A DNA stretch of 54,797 nucleotides from an uncultured Gemmiger sp. (GTDB lineage Bacteria; Bacillota; Clostridia; Oscillospirales; Ruminococcaceae), in the NCBI GenBank assembly GCA_944388215.1, contig CALXHT010000012.1, positions 1 to 54,797 of the forward strand, read 5' to 3'. Position numbers and translations under genes: made by a program. This document shows, piece by piece, positions 23,103 through 32,363 of the stretch; position 1 is the first letter of the stretch, and each line of letters starts with the position of its first letter. The notes beneath the pieces are model-generated. The model made no database searches. It was not told the origin of the DNA and saw nothing but the letters and a program-made list of their open reading frames with translations.

Positions 23103-23642
23103 TTATGCGCGTTCCCAGGGAGAGCGAACAATCTCCCCGGAATCCACCTTGCGGCAGGGGGCAACCTCGGCGCCGGCCTTGACAATGCCGCCCGGGGCCA
23201 CATGCACACCGCGGCCCAGCACGGCGTCATGGTCCACGATGGCACCGCCGTTCACGATGCAGCCCACTCCCAGGTGGGCACCGGCCCCCACGTAAGCCTG
23301 GGGCAGAACCACACAGCCCGGTTCCAGCACGGCGCTGGGGCTCACCGAGGCGGAAGCGCTGATGTACACAGGGGTATCGTAACCGGCGGCGGCCAGCTTT
23401 TGCAGCAGCTTCACCCGCAGTTCGTTGTCACCCAGCGCCACAAAGGCGGGGCGGCCGGGGTGCAGCAGGGCAGGGTCGGCGTAGTCGTGCAGCGTGCCGG
23501 CGCAGCCGGGGGCGTTGTCGTCCAGAAAAACGGCCTCACCCCAGCCATCGTCCAGCAGCCAGTCGGCCAGCTGCCGGCCAAAACCGCCTTTTCCCAGAAT
23601 CAGGGGGTGGCGATGAAGAGACGGACGCGGAAATACTTTCAT
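23103..23642 (-). CDS. NeuD/PglD-like sugar acyltransferase (hexapeptide repeat)
   Basis: 179 aa. The N-terminal Rossmann part (PLILGKGGFGRQLADWLL...VFLDD) is followed by a left-handed beta-helix of hexapeptide repeats (VLEPGCVVLPQAYVGAGAHLGVGCIVNGG...). The conserved His is in VDHDAVLGRGVHVAPG. This layout is the NeuD/PglD family, which acetylates amino sugars or their nucleotide forms. The start ATG 23642 has a GGAGGAAT ribosome site inside the end of the SGNH gene. It is a soluble protein. The likely substrate is a sugar of this cluster; exact position unknown. Confidence 0.87.
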   Translation of the reverse strand: MKVFPRPSLHRHPLILGKGGFGRQLADWLLDDGWGEAVFLDDNAPGCAGTLHDYADPALLHPGRPAFVALGDNELRVKLLQKLAAAGYDTPVYISASASVSPSAVLEPGCVVLPQAYVGAGAHLGVGCIVNGGAIVDHDAVLGRGVHVAPGGIVKAGAEVAPCRKVDSGEIVRSPWERA

Positions 23643-23645
23643 AGA

Positions 23646-25076
23646 TTATTCCTCCTGAGCAGCCCCCGTATCGGCGCTGCTTTCAGCAGTCGGATCCGCG
23701 GTGCCCTCCGTGCCTTCGGCTGCATTTTCGGAGCCCTCTTCGGTGGCGGTTTCCAGGCTGGTGCGGGGATGGACCGCCAGCGGGTCGGGCAGCGTATTGT
23801 TTTGCAGGTCCTGCAGGACCTGGGGAATACCGGGGAAGAAGCGCTCCAGCCCGGTGCCTGAGCAGTGCAGGCCGTCAAAGAAGTCGGTCTCCTGCAGTCC
23901 CTCGATGCATTCCGGGTCATAGCTGCCGTACAGCGGAATGTTGTGCTCGGCTGCGTACTGACGTACCCAGTTCTCCACCTGGAAGAAGCCCTTGTGATTG
24001 TCCGGCTCGGTCAGCAGATAGCCGTACAGGTAGGGGTGCCAGGGGGAGAGTACCAGGATCACGGTGGTGCCCTGGGACTGGGCGTACTGGATGAAGGAGT
24101 CGAAGGCATGCATCTGGGTGTCACTCAGGGCATCGAAGCCTTCCATATGTACGCTGTTGAAGCTCATACAGGCTTCGGCAGCCAGTGTCCGAATCTGGTC
24201 GGCACTCTGGTTGCGGAACGCCACATCGTACAGCACACTGCCGTCCGACCGTTTGATGGTGGAAGTCTGGTTGTAGGGATCGCCCTCCACGGGATTGAAC
24301 TCGATGACATTGCCGTCGTCATCGGTGACGGTAGCCTGGCCGTGGTTCTTCACGTAGTAATCCACGTTGCCCTGGAAATAGGCGGGGTCAGCCAGCGCAC
24401 GCCACAATTCCACCTTGTCCGGTTCCTCGTAATCGGTGGGAACATTCAGAACCTTGGTCAGGAATTCGTTGTACAGGTCGGCGTCGGCACGGGAGTCAAA
24501 GGCGGCTTCGCTGCCGTAGAAGACCCAGGGGTCCAGGCTCCACAGCAGGACCTTGGGCGTTTTGCCGTAGCTGACCATCTTGTAATAGCTGGTCATATTG
24601 TCCCGGACATCGGCGCCGGTAACACCCATGTTGAAGAAACTCTCCACGCCGGTGTTTTCCCGGTTGAACTGCAGCACCCGGCTGGAGCCGATGCCGATGG
24701 CCTCCGGCGCTTCAGGCACGTCCTGCGCATACAATTGTACGACCTGCCGTTCATCCATCTGCTCGAAATTGGTCACATCGTACCCTTCCAGCATCAGGTC
24801 CACGATACGGCGGGGGGCCAGGGCACCCTGGAACAGACCGCTGCGGTCCACGTTGTAGCTGAAAGCCACCATGAAGACCAGGATAGGCACCAGCAGCAGG
24901 CACTTGAAGGCGGTTTTGGCGCCGAAGAAGAGACGCCGCGCCAGGCCTTGCAGAAACCACACAAAGGGGTTGATGCGCTTGCGCTTCCGACGGGGCCGGG
25001 CAGGCGTTGCCGTCGGAGCACCGCGGTGGATCCTGACAGGCGGTGTGGGAATGGGGGTAGGGGAATTTGCAGACAT
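23646..25076 (-). CDS. SGNH/DltD-like membrane-anchored protein (MBOAT partner)
   Basis: 476 aa. A basic cytoplasmic tail (PRRKRKRINP) and one membrane span near residues 60-78 (CLLLVPILVFMVAFSY) precede a large outer domain. The SGNH-type nucleophile motif is GIGSSRVLQF, and the C-terminal Asp-x-x-His is in DGLHCSG. The last 40 residues are acidic low-complexity. Such proteins work with AlgI/DltB-type MBOATs to finish O-acyl transfer outside the cell. I chose ATG 25076 (AAAGG 11 nt upstream) rather than GTG 25085, which is too close to the ribosome site. Directly downstream of the MBOAT gene. Confidence 0.83.
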   Translation of the reverse strand: MSANSPTPIPTPPVRIHRGAPTATPARPRRKRKRINPFVWFLQGLARRLFFGAKTAFKCLLLVPILVFMVAFSYNVDRSGLFQGALAPRRIVDLMLEGYDVTNFEQMDERQVVQLYAQDVPEAPEAIGIGSSRVLQFNRENTGVESFFNMGVTGADVRDNMTSYYKMVSYGKTPKVLLWSLDPWVFYGSEAAFDSRADADLYNEFLTKVLNVPTDYEEPDKVELWRALADPAYFQGNVDYYVKNHGQATVTDDDGNVIEFNPVEGDPYNQTSTIKRSDGSVLYDVAFRNQSADQIRTLAAEACMSFNSVHMEGFDALSDTQMHAFDSFIQYAQSQGTTVILVLSPWHPYLYGYLLTEPDNHKGFFQVENWVRQYAAEHNIPLYGSYDPECIEGLQETDFFDGLHCSGTGLERFFPGIPQVLQDLQNNTLPDPLAVHPRTSLETATEEGSENAAEGTEGTADPTAESSADTGAAQEE

Positions 25077-25094
25077 TGAATACACCGCCTTTCG

Positions 25095-26597
25095 TCAGTA
25101 TTGCTGATAGATGAACGCCGACTGGCCGAACGCCGCAAAGAAGAGGATGGCGGCAGCCGCCGTGTAGTAAAGGGTCCAGCGCAGCGGCCAGACCTGTTTG
25201 CGGATCCAGGCGGAGACATTCTGCCCGGTGTGTTCCACCGCAAAGACCACGAAGCAGCCAAACCAGAGCACCACCGGCAGGCGTCCGTCGATGCCGGAAT
25301 CATAGAGCAGCGCCGTGATCTGGTGCCAGCTGCCGGCCAGATCCTGCCAGCCATGGAGCATGGCGCCGTAGATGGCGAAGGGATCGGCGTTATAGAGCGC
25401 ACTGGCAAAGAAGACCAGCGTGAAGCAGAACAGCACATTGGTGCACAGGATCTGCCACAGCGTCTTGAACCAGCCGGCCCGGTACAGCGGATTCACGCGG
25501 CCCAGTGCCTGGCGGGGGCGCGCGGTCAGCACGCTGAAAGCGGAGATCAGGCCGCAGGCCAGACCCCAGGCCAGATAGCGCCAGTCGGCACCATGCCAGA
25601 GACCCGAGCACAGGAAAACTATGATGATATTGAGATAGTGGCGCCAGGGGGCGCAGCGGCTGCCGCCCAGGGAAAAGTAGACATAATCCCGGAACCAGCC
25701 GGTCATCGAGATATGCCAGCGGCGCCAGAAATCGCCGAAGCTGCGGGATTCAAAGGGGGACTGGAAGTTCTCGATCAGGTCGTACCCCAGAATACGCGCA
25801 GCGCCCAGGGCAATGTCACAGCAGCCGGAGAAATCCATGTACAGCTGGATGGCAAACAGAACGGTGGCTGCCACCAGGTTGGGCCCGCTCATGGTGGTGG
25901 GATCGCCGTACACCACCGAGACATAGTGGCTCAGGTTGTCGGCAATCACCATCTTTTTGGTGTAGCCCCACAGCATGCGGAAGGCGCCGCCGGCGCAGCG
26001 GCTGTAGCTGAAGCGGCGGCTTTTCTGAATCTGGGGCCGCAGCTGGGGATACCGCTCGATGGGGCCGTTGATGAGGGTGGGGAAGAAGCTCACAAACAGG
26101 GCATAGTGGAACGGGTTGGTCTCCACCCGGCAGCGGCGCTTGAACACGTCGATGGTGTAGCTCAGCGCGGCAAAGGTAAAGTAGCTCAGTCCCAGCGGCG
26201 CCAGCAGATTGTCCCGGCGGGCCAGCCAGCTGCCGCCCAGACTGTCGGCCAGCAGGTTCCAGTATTTGTAGTAGATGAGCACCCCAATGCCGAAGGCGAT
26301 GGCGACCAGCAGCGCCACTACCTGCACGGCACGGTTCTTGATCCGCCCGATGAGCAGACCGCACAGCCAGGTAACCAGGGTGGCACCCAGCAGCACTCCC
26401 ACCAGCGGGCGGTTGGCCGGGTCATAGCAGAAAAAGGCGTAGCTGGCCGCCAGCAGGAAATAGGGACGGGCAATGCGCGGCAGCGCATAGTGGATCAGTG
26501 CCGTTGCCGCAAAAAAGACAAGAAACAGCAACGAGGTGATCGTCATTGTCTGGTCCCCGCTCAGAAAGGCGAGAACCTGTTCCCAGGTGATTGTCAT
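25095..26597 (-). CDS. MBOAT family O-acyltransferase (AlgI/DltB-like)
   Basis: 500 aa, about ten membrane spans. The diagnostic MBOAT histidine is in FLCSGLWHGADWRYLAWGL. SPFESRSFGDFWRRWHISMTGWFRDYVYF is also typical of AlgI. It carries acyl groups across the membrane for surface polymers. ATG 26597 is preceded by GGAG at 7 nt; a later Met, at MTITSLLFLVFF, is a possible alternative. Next gene on the strand is its SGNH partner. Confidence 0.93.
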   Translation of the reverse strand: MTITWEQVLAFLSGDQTMTITSLLFLVFFAATALIHYALPRIARPYFLLAASYAFFCYDPANRPLVGVLLGATLVTWLCGLLIGRIKNRAVQVVALLVAIAFGIGVLIYYKYWNLLADSLGGSWLARRDNLLAPLGLSYFTFAALSYTIDVFKRRCRVETNPFHYALFVSFFPTLINGPIERYPQLRPQIQKSRRFSYSRCAGGAFRMLWGYTKKMVIADNLSHYVSVVYGDPTTMSGPNLVAATVLFAIQLYMDFSGCCDIALGAARILGYDLIENFQSPFESRSFGDFWRRWHISMTGWFRDYVYFSLGGSRCAPWRHYLNIIIVFLCSGLWHGADWRYLAWGLACGLISAFSVLTARPRQALGRVNPLYRAGWFKTLWQILCTNVLFCFTLVFFASALYNADPFAIYGAMLHGWQDLAGSWHQITALLYDSGIDGRLPVVLWFGCFVVFAVEHTGQNVSAWIRKQVWPLRWTLYYTAAAAILFFAAFGQSAFIYQQY

Positions 26598-26636
26598 ACT
26601 CTCTCTCCGTTCACACAACCGATAACCGCCGCAGGG

Positions 26637-26990
26637 TTATTGCTTTTCTTCCAGATCCCGCACGCGCTTCTCCAGAATGGCGTTGGCCTGGGTCAGGCGT
26701 CTGCATTTATCTGCCAGCTGACTGATGGCAATGCTCAGGGACAGCAGTACCACCAGCACAAAACAGAACATCAGCAAAAACACCAGATTGACCGGCATCT
26801 CGATGTCCAGCAGATCCCGCAGCACATAGATCACATAGGGGAAGACCGCCGCAACGACCAGTCCCACGGCCAGCGCCAGCCACAGAAGGCTGTACTTGAC
26901 GCTCATCAGGCCGCGCTTCAGGAACGCGAAGATAATCAGCAGCAGCGCCACGGCGCCCAGAATCATGAAAAATTGAAGCTGTGGTGTCAT
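26637..26990 (-). CDS. DUF2304 family membrane protein
   Basis: 117 aa, with three hydrophobic spans (FFMILGAVALLLIIFAFL, LLWLALAVGLVVAAVFPYVI, LVFLLMFCFVLVVLLSLSIAI) and a C-terminal coiled coil (LADKCRRLTQANAILEKRVRDLEEKQ). DUF2304 proteins are regularly found beside polyprenyl-phosphate GT2 enzymes, as here. The ATG overlaps the GT2 stop by 4 bp. Function not established; probably an accessory subunit that holds the GT2 at the membrane (inference). Confidence 0.85.
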   Translation of the reverse strand: MTPQLQFFMILGAVALLLIIFAFLKRGLMSVKYSLLWLALAVGLVVAAVFPYVIYVLRDLLDIEMPVNLVFLLMFCFVLVVLLSLSIAISQLADKCRRLTQANAILEKRVRDLEEKQ

Positions 26991-27706
26991 GCCTTGCCTC
27001 CCCGTGTCTTGTGGATGGAAAAGCGGTCAATGATCAGGGCCAGTGAGACTTTGACCATGTAGTAGACGCTTCTGAAGCTGGAAATGCTGGACACACCGCC
27101 CTGGCGCTCCCGCATGATGACGGGGGCCTCCCCGACGGAAAAACCGGCCAGGCTTGCCGCCAGGATGGCTTCCGGTTCCGGGTAGTCGGCGGCGTAATGC
27201 CGGGCAAAATAGTCGGTCATCCGGGCGTTGGTGGCGCGGAATCCGCTGGTCACATCCAGCACACGCTTGCCGCAGAGCAGGTGAATCAGGCCGCTGAGAA
27301 AGCGGATACCCACCCGGCGCATGAAGCTGGTCTGGAAGCCCTCCTTGCGGATGAAACGGCTGCCGATACACATATCGAACTGTCCATCCAGCACAGGCTG
27401 GATGATTTCCCGCAGATAGGCGGGGTCATGCTGTCCGTCGCCATCCATCTGGACGGTGACATCGTATCCGTTGCGCGCCGCATACAGATACCCGCACTGC
27501 ACACCGCCGCCGATGCCAAGGTTGACCGGCAGATCCAAAAAGGGATAGCCGCGGCTTTTCAGCAGGGCAGCGCTGCCGTCGGTGGAACAGTCGTTGATGA
27601 CCAGAAAATCCACGTCGGGGCAGACCGCCTTCAGGCGTTCCACCGTGCCGACGATGTTTTCCTCCTCGTTGTAGCAGGGAATCAGCACCAAAATTTTTTC
27701 GTCCAA
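26987..27706 (-). CDS. Family 2 glycosyltransferase (DPM1-like)
   Basis: 239 aa. GT-A fold: VLIPCYNEEENI at the N-terminus, nucleotide-binding FLVINDCSTDGS, and the metal-binding QMDGDGQHD. The end (SVYYMVKVSLALIIDRFSI) is weakly hydrophobic. The family transfers a sugar from an NDP donor to polyprenyl phosphate. Coupled to the DUF2304 gene. Such pairs often make lipid-linked monosaccharides used outside the membrane for side-chain addition. Confidence 0.92.
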   Translation of the reverse strand: MDEKILVLIPCYNEEENIVGTVERLKAVCPDVDFLVINDCSTDGSAALLKSRGYPFLDLPVNLGIGGGVQCGYLYAARNGYDVTVQMDGDGQHDPAYLREIIQPVLDGQFDMCIGSRFIRKEGFQTSFMRRVGIRFLSGLIHLLCGKRVLDVTSGFRATNARMTDYFARHYAADYPEPEAILAASLAGFSVGEAPVIMRERQGGVSSISSFRSVYYMVKVSLALIIDRFSIHKTRGGKA

Positions 27707-27729
27707 AGGTGTACCTCACATCCGGGCGT

Positions 27730-28953
27730 TCACTCGCCCTGCAAAATAAACGTTTCCAGCCGGCGCAGCAGTTCCGCCCGGCGGTAATGTGCCTGATAGT
27801 AGGCCTTGGCCCTGGCGCCCAGGGCGGCCCGCTCCTCAGCGGACATCTGCACCAGGCGCACCATGTTCCGGGCCAGCGCCTGCTGATCACAGGCCGGGCT
27901 GACCAGGCCGCCGCCGCTTTGCTGCACGGCTGCAAAACCGGCGCCATTCATGCTGGCCAGGATGGGCTTTCCGGCAGCCATATAGCTGGCCAGCTTGCCG
28001 GGAACGGTCAGGCCCAGGTCGGGCGAATCCGACAGGGAGATCAGCAGCGCATCGGCCAGCGCGGTAAACCGGGGCACATCCTTGGCCGGCACGCTGCCGT
28101 AAAAGGTCACGGCGTCCTCCGCGTGCAATTCATGGGCCAAAGCCTGCAGGCTTTCCCGGCTCATGCCGTCGCCCACCAGCAGCAGATGGAGCGCCGGCGC
28201 ACCGGCAGCCCGGGCTTCCAGCACGGCGTGCAGCACCATGTCCAGACTTTGCGCCGGCGTGAAGGTGCCGGTGAATACCAGGTTGAACCGGCCAGCAAAC
28301 CGGGCCTCCAGGGCCTCATCCCGCTGGGGCACTGCATAGAAATCTTCGCAGTACTGGGGGATCACCGCCACCGCATCGGGTGTTTTGCCGGTGCGCTGGC
28401 AAAGGCGCTGCTGCAGCGGCTCGCTCATGGCGATCAGACGGTCGGCCCGCTTGTAGAGAAAATCACTGACGCCCTGGGCAATGCGCCGCAGCAGCCCGTT
28501 GTGTACCGGCAGAACGCTGTACAGATTTTCCGGCCAGAGGTCCAGCACATAGTTGGTGAAGGGGATATGATGCTTTTTGGCATAGCGGATGGCCGGCCAG
28601 CACATCAGCACCGGGCTGGTGTTGAAGCAGAACACTGCATCGTAGCCGCCCGGCAGACGCTTCAGCGCCGCAGCGGCATGGATGGGCCAGCTCACATAGT
28701 TCAGGAAAATGTTGACGCTGGTATTGCCCCGGCGCGGCCACTCTTTGGCCCGGAAGACCCGGGCGCCGCCGTAGGATTCCTCCCAGGGACCGTGGGGGCC
28801 GTAGCCCTCAAACCACTCGCCCTTGGGATAGTTGGGCAGTCCGCACAGCACATCCACTTCCAGGCCGTCCTGTAAAAAACCTTCCACAATATCATTGATG
28901 CGGAAGTTCTCCGGCCAGAAGTGCTGGGTTACCACAAGGATGCGTTTGCCCAT
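27730..28953 (-). CDS. Family 4 glycosyltransferase (WbuB-like)
   Basis: 407 aa, GT-B fold. The N-terminus ILVVTQHFWPENFRINDIVEGF and the segment CGLPNYPKGEWFEGYG match the WbuB group, which in other bacteria transfers N-acetyl-L-fucosamine. The C-terminal donor domain includes FTGTFTPAQSLDMVL and the GT4 segment SPDLGLTVPGKLASYMAAGKPIL. It directly follows fnlA-fnlB-fnlC, whose product would be its donor. It is a cytosolic or peripheral membrane enzyme. Confidence 0.88.
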   Translation of the reverse strand: MGKRILVVTQHFWPENFRINDIVEGFLQDGLEVDVLCGLPNYPKGEWFEGYGPHGPWEESYGGARVFRAKEWPRRGNTSVNIFLNYVSWPIHAAAALKRLPGGYDAVFCFNTSPVLMCWPAIRYAKKHHIPFTNYVLDLWPENLYSVLPVHNGLLRRIAQGVSDFLYKRADRLIAMSEPLQQRLCQRTGKTPDAVAVIPQYCEDFYAVPQRDEALEARFAGRFNLVFTGTFTPAQSLDMVLHAVLEARAAGAPALHLLLVGDGMSRESLQALAHELHAEDAVTFYGSVPAKDVPRFTALADALLISLSDSPDLGLTVPGKLASYMAAGKPILASMNGAGFAAVQQSGGGLVSPACDQQALARNMVRLVQMSAEERAALGARAKAYYQAHYRRAELLRRLETFILQGE

Positions 28954-28954
28954 C

Positions 28955-30094
28955 TCAGTACTTTCTCCACACCATCTTGTTCACCACACCGGTGTAGCTC
29001 TGGATGATCTTGACCACCTTGTTGGATACATCCTCGGTATAGTAGGGGACGGGGATGCCGTCGTCGCCGTTGGCATTCATGGCCACAGCGGTTTCCACGG
29101 CCTGCTCCACGCCGCCGGCGCGGATGCCGGCCAGAACAAAGCAGCCCTTGTCCAGGGCTTCGGGACGTTCGGTGGAGGTGCGGATGCAGACCGCGGGGAA
29201 GGGATGCCCCACGCTGGTGAAGAAGCTGGACTCCTCCGGCAACGTGCCGGAGTCCGAGATGACGGCAAAGGCGTTCATCTGCAGATGGTTGTAGTCATGG
29301 AAGCCCAGGGGCTCATGGAGCTTGACCCGCTTGTCCAGCTGGAATCCCATGGCATCCAGCCGCTTTTTGCTGCGGGGATGGCAGGAGTACAGGATGGGCA
29401 TGTCGTAGGTCTCGGCCAGATGGTTGATGGAGGTGAACAGATCGATGAAATTCTGCTCGGTATCGATGTTTTCCTCCCGGTGGGCCGAAAGCAGCATGTA
29501 CTTCCGGGGCTCCAGGCCCAGGTGTTCCAGCACATCGGAGGCCTCGATCTTTTCCAGATTGGCGTGGAGCACCTCGGCCATGGGGCTGCCGGTGACGAAG
29601 GTGCGCTCCTTGGCGGTGCCCTCGGCGTTGAGGTAGCGGCGGGCATGCTCGGAGTAGCACATGTTCACATCGGCGATGTGGTCGACGATGCGGCGGTTGG
29701 TCTCCTCGGGCAGGCACTCATCAAAGCAGCGGTTGCCGGCCTCCATGTGGAAGATGGGAATGTGCAGCCGCTTGGCGGAAATAGCACTCAGGCAGGAGTT
29801 GGTGTCGCCCAGAATCAGCAGGGCGTCGGGTTTCTGCTCCACCATCAGGGCGTAGGACTTGGCGATGATGTTGCCGATGGTCTCGCCCAGGTCCTTGCCC
29901 ACGGCGTCCAGATAAAAGTCGGGAGCCCGCAGCCCCAGGTCCTCAAAGAAGACCTGGTTCAGGTTGTAGTCGTAGTTCTGCCCGGTATGCACCAGGATCT
30001 GATCGAAATACTTGTCGCATTTTTTGATGACGGCGCTCAGACGGATAATCTCCGGCCGGGTGCCGATGATCGTCATCAGTTTCAGCTTGTTCAT
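28955..30094 (-). CDS. fnlC: UDP-sugar 2-epimerase making UDP-L-FucNAc (FnlC/WbjD/CapG-like)
   Basis: 379 aa, non-hydrolysing UDP-GlcNAc 2-epimerase fold. Seen: MTIIGTRPEIIRLSAVI, HTGQNYDYNLNQVFFEDL, GDTNSCLSAI, FHMEAGNRCFDECLPEETNRR, and SDSGTLPEESSF. The N-x-x-L-N-QVFFEDLGL segment and the adjacent fnlA and fnlB genes favour the last step of UDP-N-acetyl-L-fucosamine synthesis over plain UDP-ManNAc formation. The start ATG 30094 is 26 nt after the previous stop. Order fnlA-B-C is as in other bacteria. Confidence 0.93.
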   Translation of the reverse strand: MNKLKLMTIIGTRPEIIRLSAVIKKCDKYFDQILVHTGQNYDYNLNQVFFEDLGLRAPDFYLDAVGKDLGETIGNIIAKSYALMVEQKPDALLILGDTNSCLSAISAKRLHIPIFHMEAGNRCFDECLPEETNRRIVDHIADVNMCYSEHARRYLNAEGTAKERTFVTGSPMAEVLHANLEKIEASDVLEHLGLEPRKYMLLSAHREENIDTEQNFIDLFTSINHLAETYDMPILYSCHPRSKKRLDAMGFQLDKRVKLHEPLGFHDYNHLQMNAFAVISDSGTLPEESSFFTSVGHPFPAVCIRTSTERPEALDKGCFVLAGIRAGGVEQAVETAVAMNANGDDGIPVPYYTEDVSNKVVKIIQSYTGVVNKMVWRKY

Positions 30095-30119
30095 GAAAAA
30101 ACATCCTTATTTCGTAAAA

Positions 30120-31268
30120 TTATACCGGCAGGTAGAAGGTGTCGGGATGGTCGGGGTCAAAGCATTCGTTGGCCCACATCAGGGTGACCATCTCTTCGCT
30201 GCCCACATTCTCAATGTTGTGGGTGTATCCGCAGGGAATATCCACCACCTGCAGCTTGCTGCCGCTGACGCGGTATTCGATGATCTCCTGGCTGTCGGGG
30301 CGGCGGAAACGGATGATGCCCTCCCCCCGGACCACCAGAAACTTCTCGTTTTTGGTGTGATGCCAGTGGTTGCCCTTGACAATGCCGGGCTTGGAAATGT
30401 TCACGCTGACCTGGCCTCGCTCCGGCGTGCGCAGCACTTCGGTAAAGCTGCCCCGGTCATCGCAGTGCATATTCAGATCGTAGGCAAACTGGTCGGTGGG
30501 CAGGTAGCTCAGGTAAGTGGAGTACAGCTTCTTTTCAAAGCTGCCCTGTGCCAGATAGGGCACAGCGAGACTTCCCTTGCGGGCCTCGGCAAAGCTGCGG
30601 ATCAGTTCGGCCAGACGGCCCAGGGTCACCCGGTGCACCGGATGGATGCGGCAGTAGCCTTCCTCGTCGCGCTGGGCCTTGCCCTGCTGCAGGGCGTCCA
30701 GGATACAGGCGATCACATCGTCAATGTAGACCAGCGGCAGTTCGTAGGCGGGGTCCCGCACCTCGATGGGCAGATCCCGGGCAATGTTATGGCAGAACGT
30801 TGCCACCACGCTGTTGTAGTTGGGGCGGCACCACTTGCCGAAGACGCCCTCCATGCGGAAGACGTACACCGGCGCACCGGTGTTTTTCCCTTGGGCGAAG
30901 ATGGCGTCCTCCGCCTGTTTTTTGCTCTTACCGTAGTCATTGTCCAGCGCGGCCTGGATGCTGCTGGTCACGAGAACCGGCGCCCGGTTGCCGCTCTCCT
31001 CCAGAAGATGGAGCATGGTGTCAGTCAGCCCGGCATTGCCGCTGTAAAATTCGCTGGGGTCCTTGGGACGGTTGATTCCGGCCAGATGCACCACAAAGGC
31101 AGCCCGGCGGCAGTAATCAGCCAGGGTTTCCACGGTGTCGTCCTTCTCAAACAGCATAAGATCACGGCAGCCCATGGCGTGCAGGGTGGCTACCAGATTG
31201 CGTCCCACAAAGCCGCCGGCGCCGGTAATCAGGATGGGCGTCGGAAGGGAAGAGTTCTCATTGGGCAT
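30120..31268 (-). CDS. fnlB: UDP-sugar reductase/epimerase with cupin domain (FnlB/WbjC/CapF-like)
   Basis: 382 aa, bifunctional. The N-terminal SDR domain (residues 1-250) has ITGAGGFVGRNL and YGKSKKQAED with the Tyr and Lys. The C-terminal cupin (about 255-382) has NISKPGIVKGNHWHHTKNEKFLVV, which holds the metal. CapF enzymes epimerise and reduce the intermediate made by CapE/FnlA, using NADPH. The start overlaps the end of fnlA by 11 bp. Complete and in the expected position. Confidence 0.95.
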   Translation of the reverse strand: MPNENSSLPTPILITGAGGFVGRNLVATLHAMGCRDLMLFEKDDTVETLADYCRRAAFVVHLAGINRPKDPSEFYSGNAGLTDTMLHLLEESGNRAPVLVTSSIQAALDNDYGKSKKQAEDAIFAQGKNTGAPVYVFRMEGVFGKWCRPNYNSVVATFCHNIARDLPIEVRDPAYELPLVYIDDVIACILDALQQGKAQRDEEGYCRIHPVHRVTLGRLAELIRSFAEARKGSLAVPYLAQGSFEKKLYSTYLSYLPTDQFAYDLNMHCDDRGSFTEVLRTPERGQVSVNISKPGIVKGNHWHHTKNEKFLVVRGEGIIRFRRPDSQEIIEYRVSGSKLQVVDIPCGYTHNIENVGSEEMVTLMWANECFDPDHPDTFYLPV

Positions 31269-32307
31269 TTTTGGCCAGCTCCTCCTTGATATAATCGGTG
31301 GTCATGATCTTTTGGATGGTTTGCTCCACATTCAGACGGCGGGTATTGTGGCTGGTGTAGTCCTCGTCCGCCTGGGTGTGCACCTGGCCCTTGACAAAGA
31401 ACTTGTCGTAGTTCAGGTCGCGGGTGTCGGCCGCCACGCGGAAGTAGCCGCCCATATCCTCGGAACGGGTGCGCTCTTCCTTGGTCATCAGCGTTTCGTA
31501 GAGTTTTTCGCCGTGGCGGGTACCGATGATGCGGGTGCCGGTGTCGCCGAACAGCGTCTGCACGGCCTTGGCCAGGTCCCCGATGGTGGAGGCGTCGGAC
31601 TTCTGGATGAAGAGGTCGCCGGGGTTGGCATGCTCAAAGGCGAACATGACCAGATCCACAGCCTCGTCCAGGTTCATGAGAAAACGGGTCATGTTGGGGT
31701 CGGTGATGGTGATGGGATGGCCAGCCCGGATCTGTTCCACAAACAGCGGAATCACGCTGCCGCGGCTGCACATGACGTTGCCGTAGCGGGTGCAGCAGAT
31801 GACGGGGCCGCCGCGCTGGGCGGAGACACGGGCGTTGGCGGTGATGACATGCTCCATCATGGCCTTGGAAATGCCCATGGCGTTGATGGGGTAGGCGGCT
31901 TTGTCGGTGGAAAGGCAGACTACGCGCTCCACGTTGGCCTCGATGGCGGCGTGGAGCATGTTGTCGGTGCCCTCGATGTTGGTGCGCACCGCTTCCATGG
32001 GGAAGAACTCGCAGGAGGGAACCTGCTTGAGGGCCGCGGCATGGAAGATAAAGTTGACGCCGGGCATCACATCCCGCAGGCTCTGGATGTTGCGCACATC
32101 GCCAATATAGAACTTGACCTTTTCGTAGTGTTCGGGGTACTGGGCCTGCAGTTCGTGGCGCATATCGTCCTGTTTTTTCTCGTCACGGGAGAAAATACGG
32201 ATTTCGCCGATGTCGGTGGTCAGGAAGTGCTTGAGCACGGTGTGGCCGAAACTGCCGGTACCGCCGGTGATCAGCAGGGTCTTGTCTTTGAAAATGGTGC
32301 TTGCCAT
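31258..32307 (-). CDS. fnlA: UDP-GlcNAc 4,6-dehydratase/5-epimerase (FnlA/WbjB/CapE-like)
   Basis: 349 aa, extended SDR. The NAD-binding motif is ITGGTGSFGHTVLKHF, with FHAAALKQVPSCEFFPMEAVRTN. The catalytic region is TDKAAYPINAMGISKAMME with the Met-x3-Lys variant of this subfamily. It starts UDP-FucNAc synthesis. ATG 32307 follows AAGGAG at 6-7 nt; a longer frame from 32328 has no better site. First gene of the glycan cluster, behind the promoter at 32364-32392. Confidence 0.94.
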   Translation of the reverse strand: MASTIFKDKTLLITGGTGSFGHTVLKHFLTTDIGEIRIFSRDEKKQDDMRHELQAQYPEHYEKVKFYIGDVRNIQSLRDVMPGVNFIFHAAALKQVPSCEFFPMEAVRTNIEGTDNMLHAAIEANVERVVCLSTDKAAYPINAMGISKAMMEHVITANARVSAQRGGPVICCTRYGNVMCSRGSVIPLFVEQIRAGHPITITDPNMTRFLMNLDEAVDLVMFAFEHANPGDLFIQKSDASTIGDLAKAVQTLFGDTGTRIIGTRHGEKLYETLMTKEERTRSEDMGGYFRVAADTRDLNYDKFFVKGQVHTQADEDYTSHNTRRLNVEQTIQKIMTTDYIKEELAKNAQ

Positions 32308-32363
32308 AATGCTCTCCTTTATTATCATGCGTCGGGACGCAAATCTCCTTTATAATCTTTCCT

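Noticed and set aside
25101..27062. 653-codon plus-strand open frame
   Set aside because: Antisense to the MBOAT and DUF2304 genes; low-complexity His/Gln/Gly composition of a GC shadow frame.
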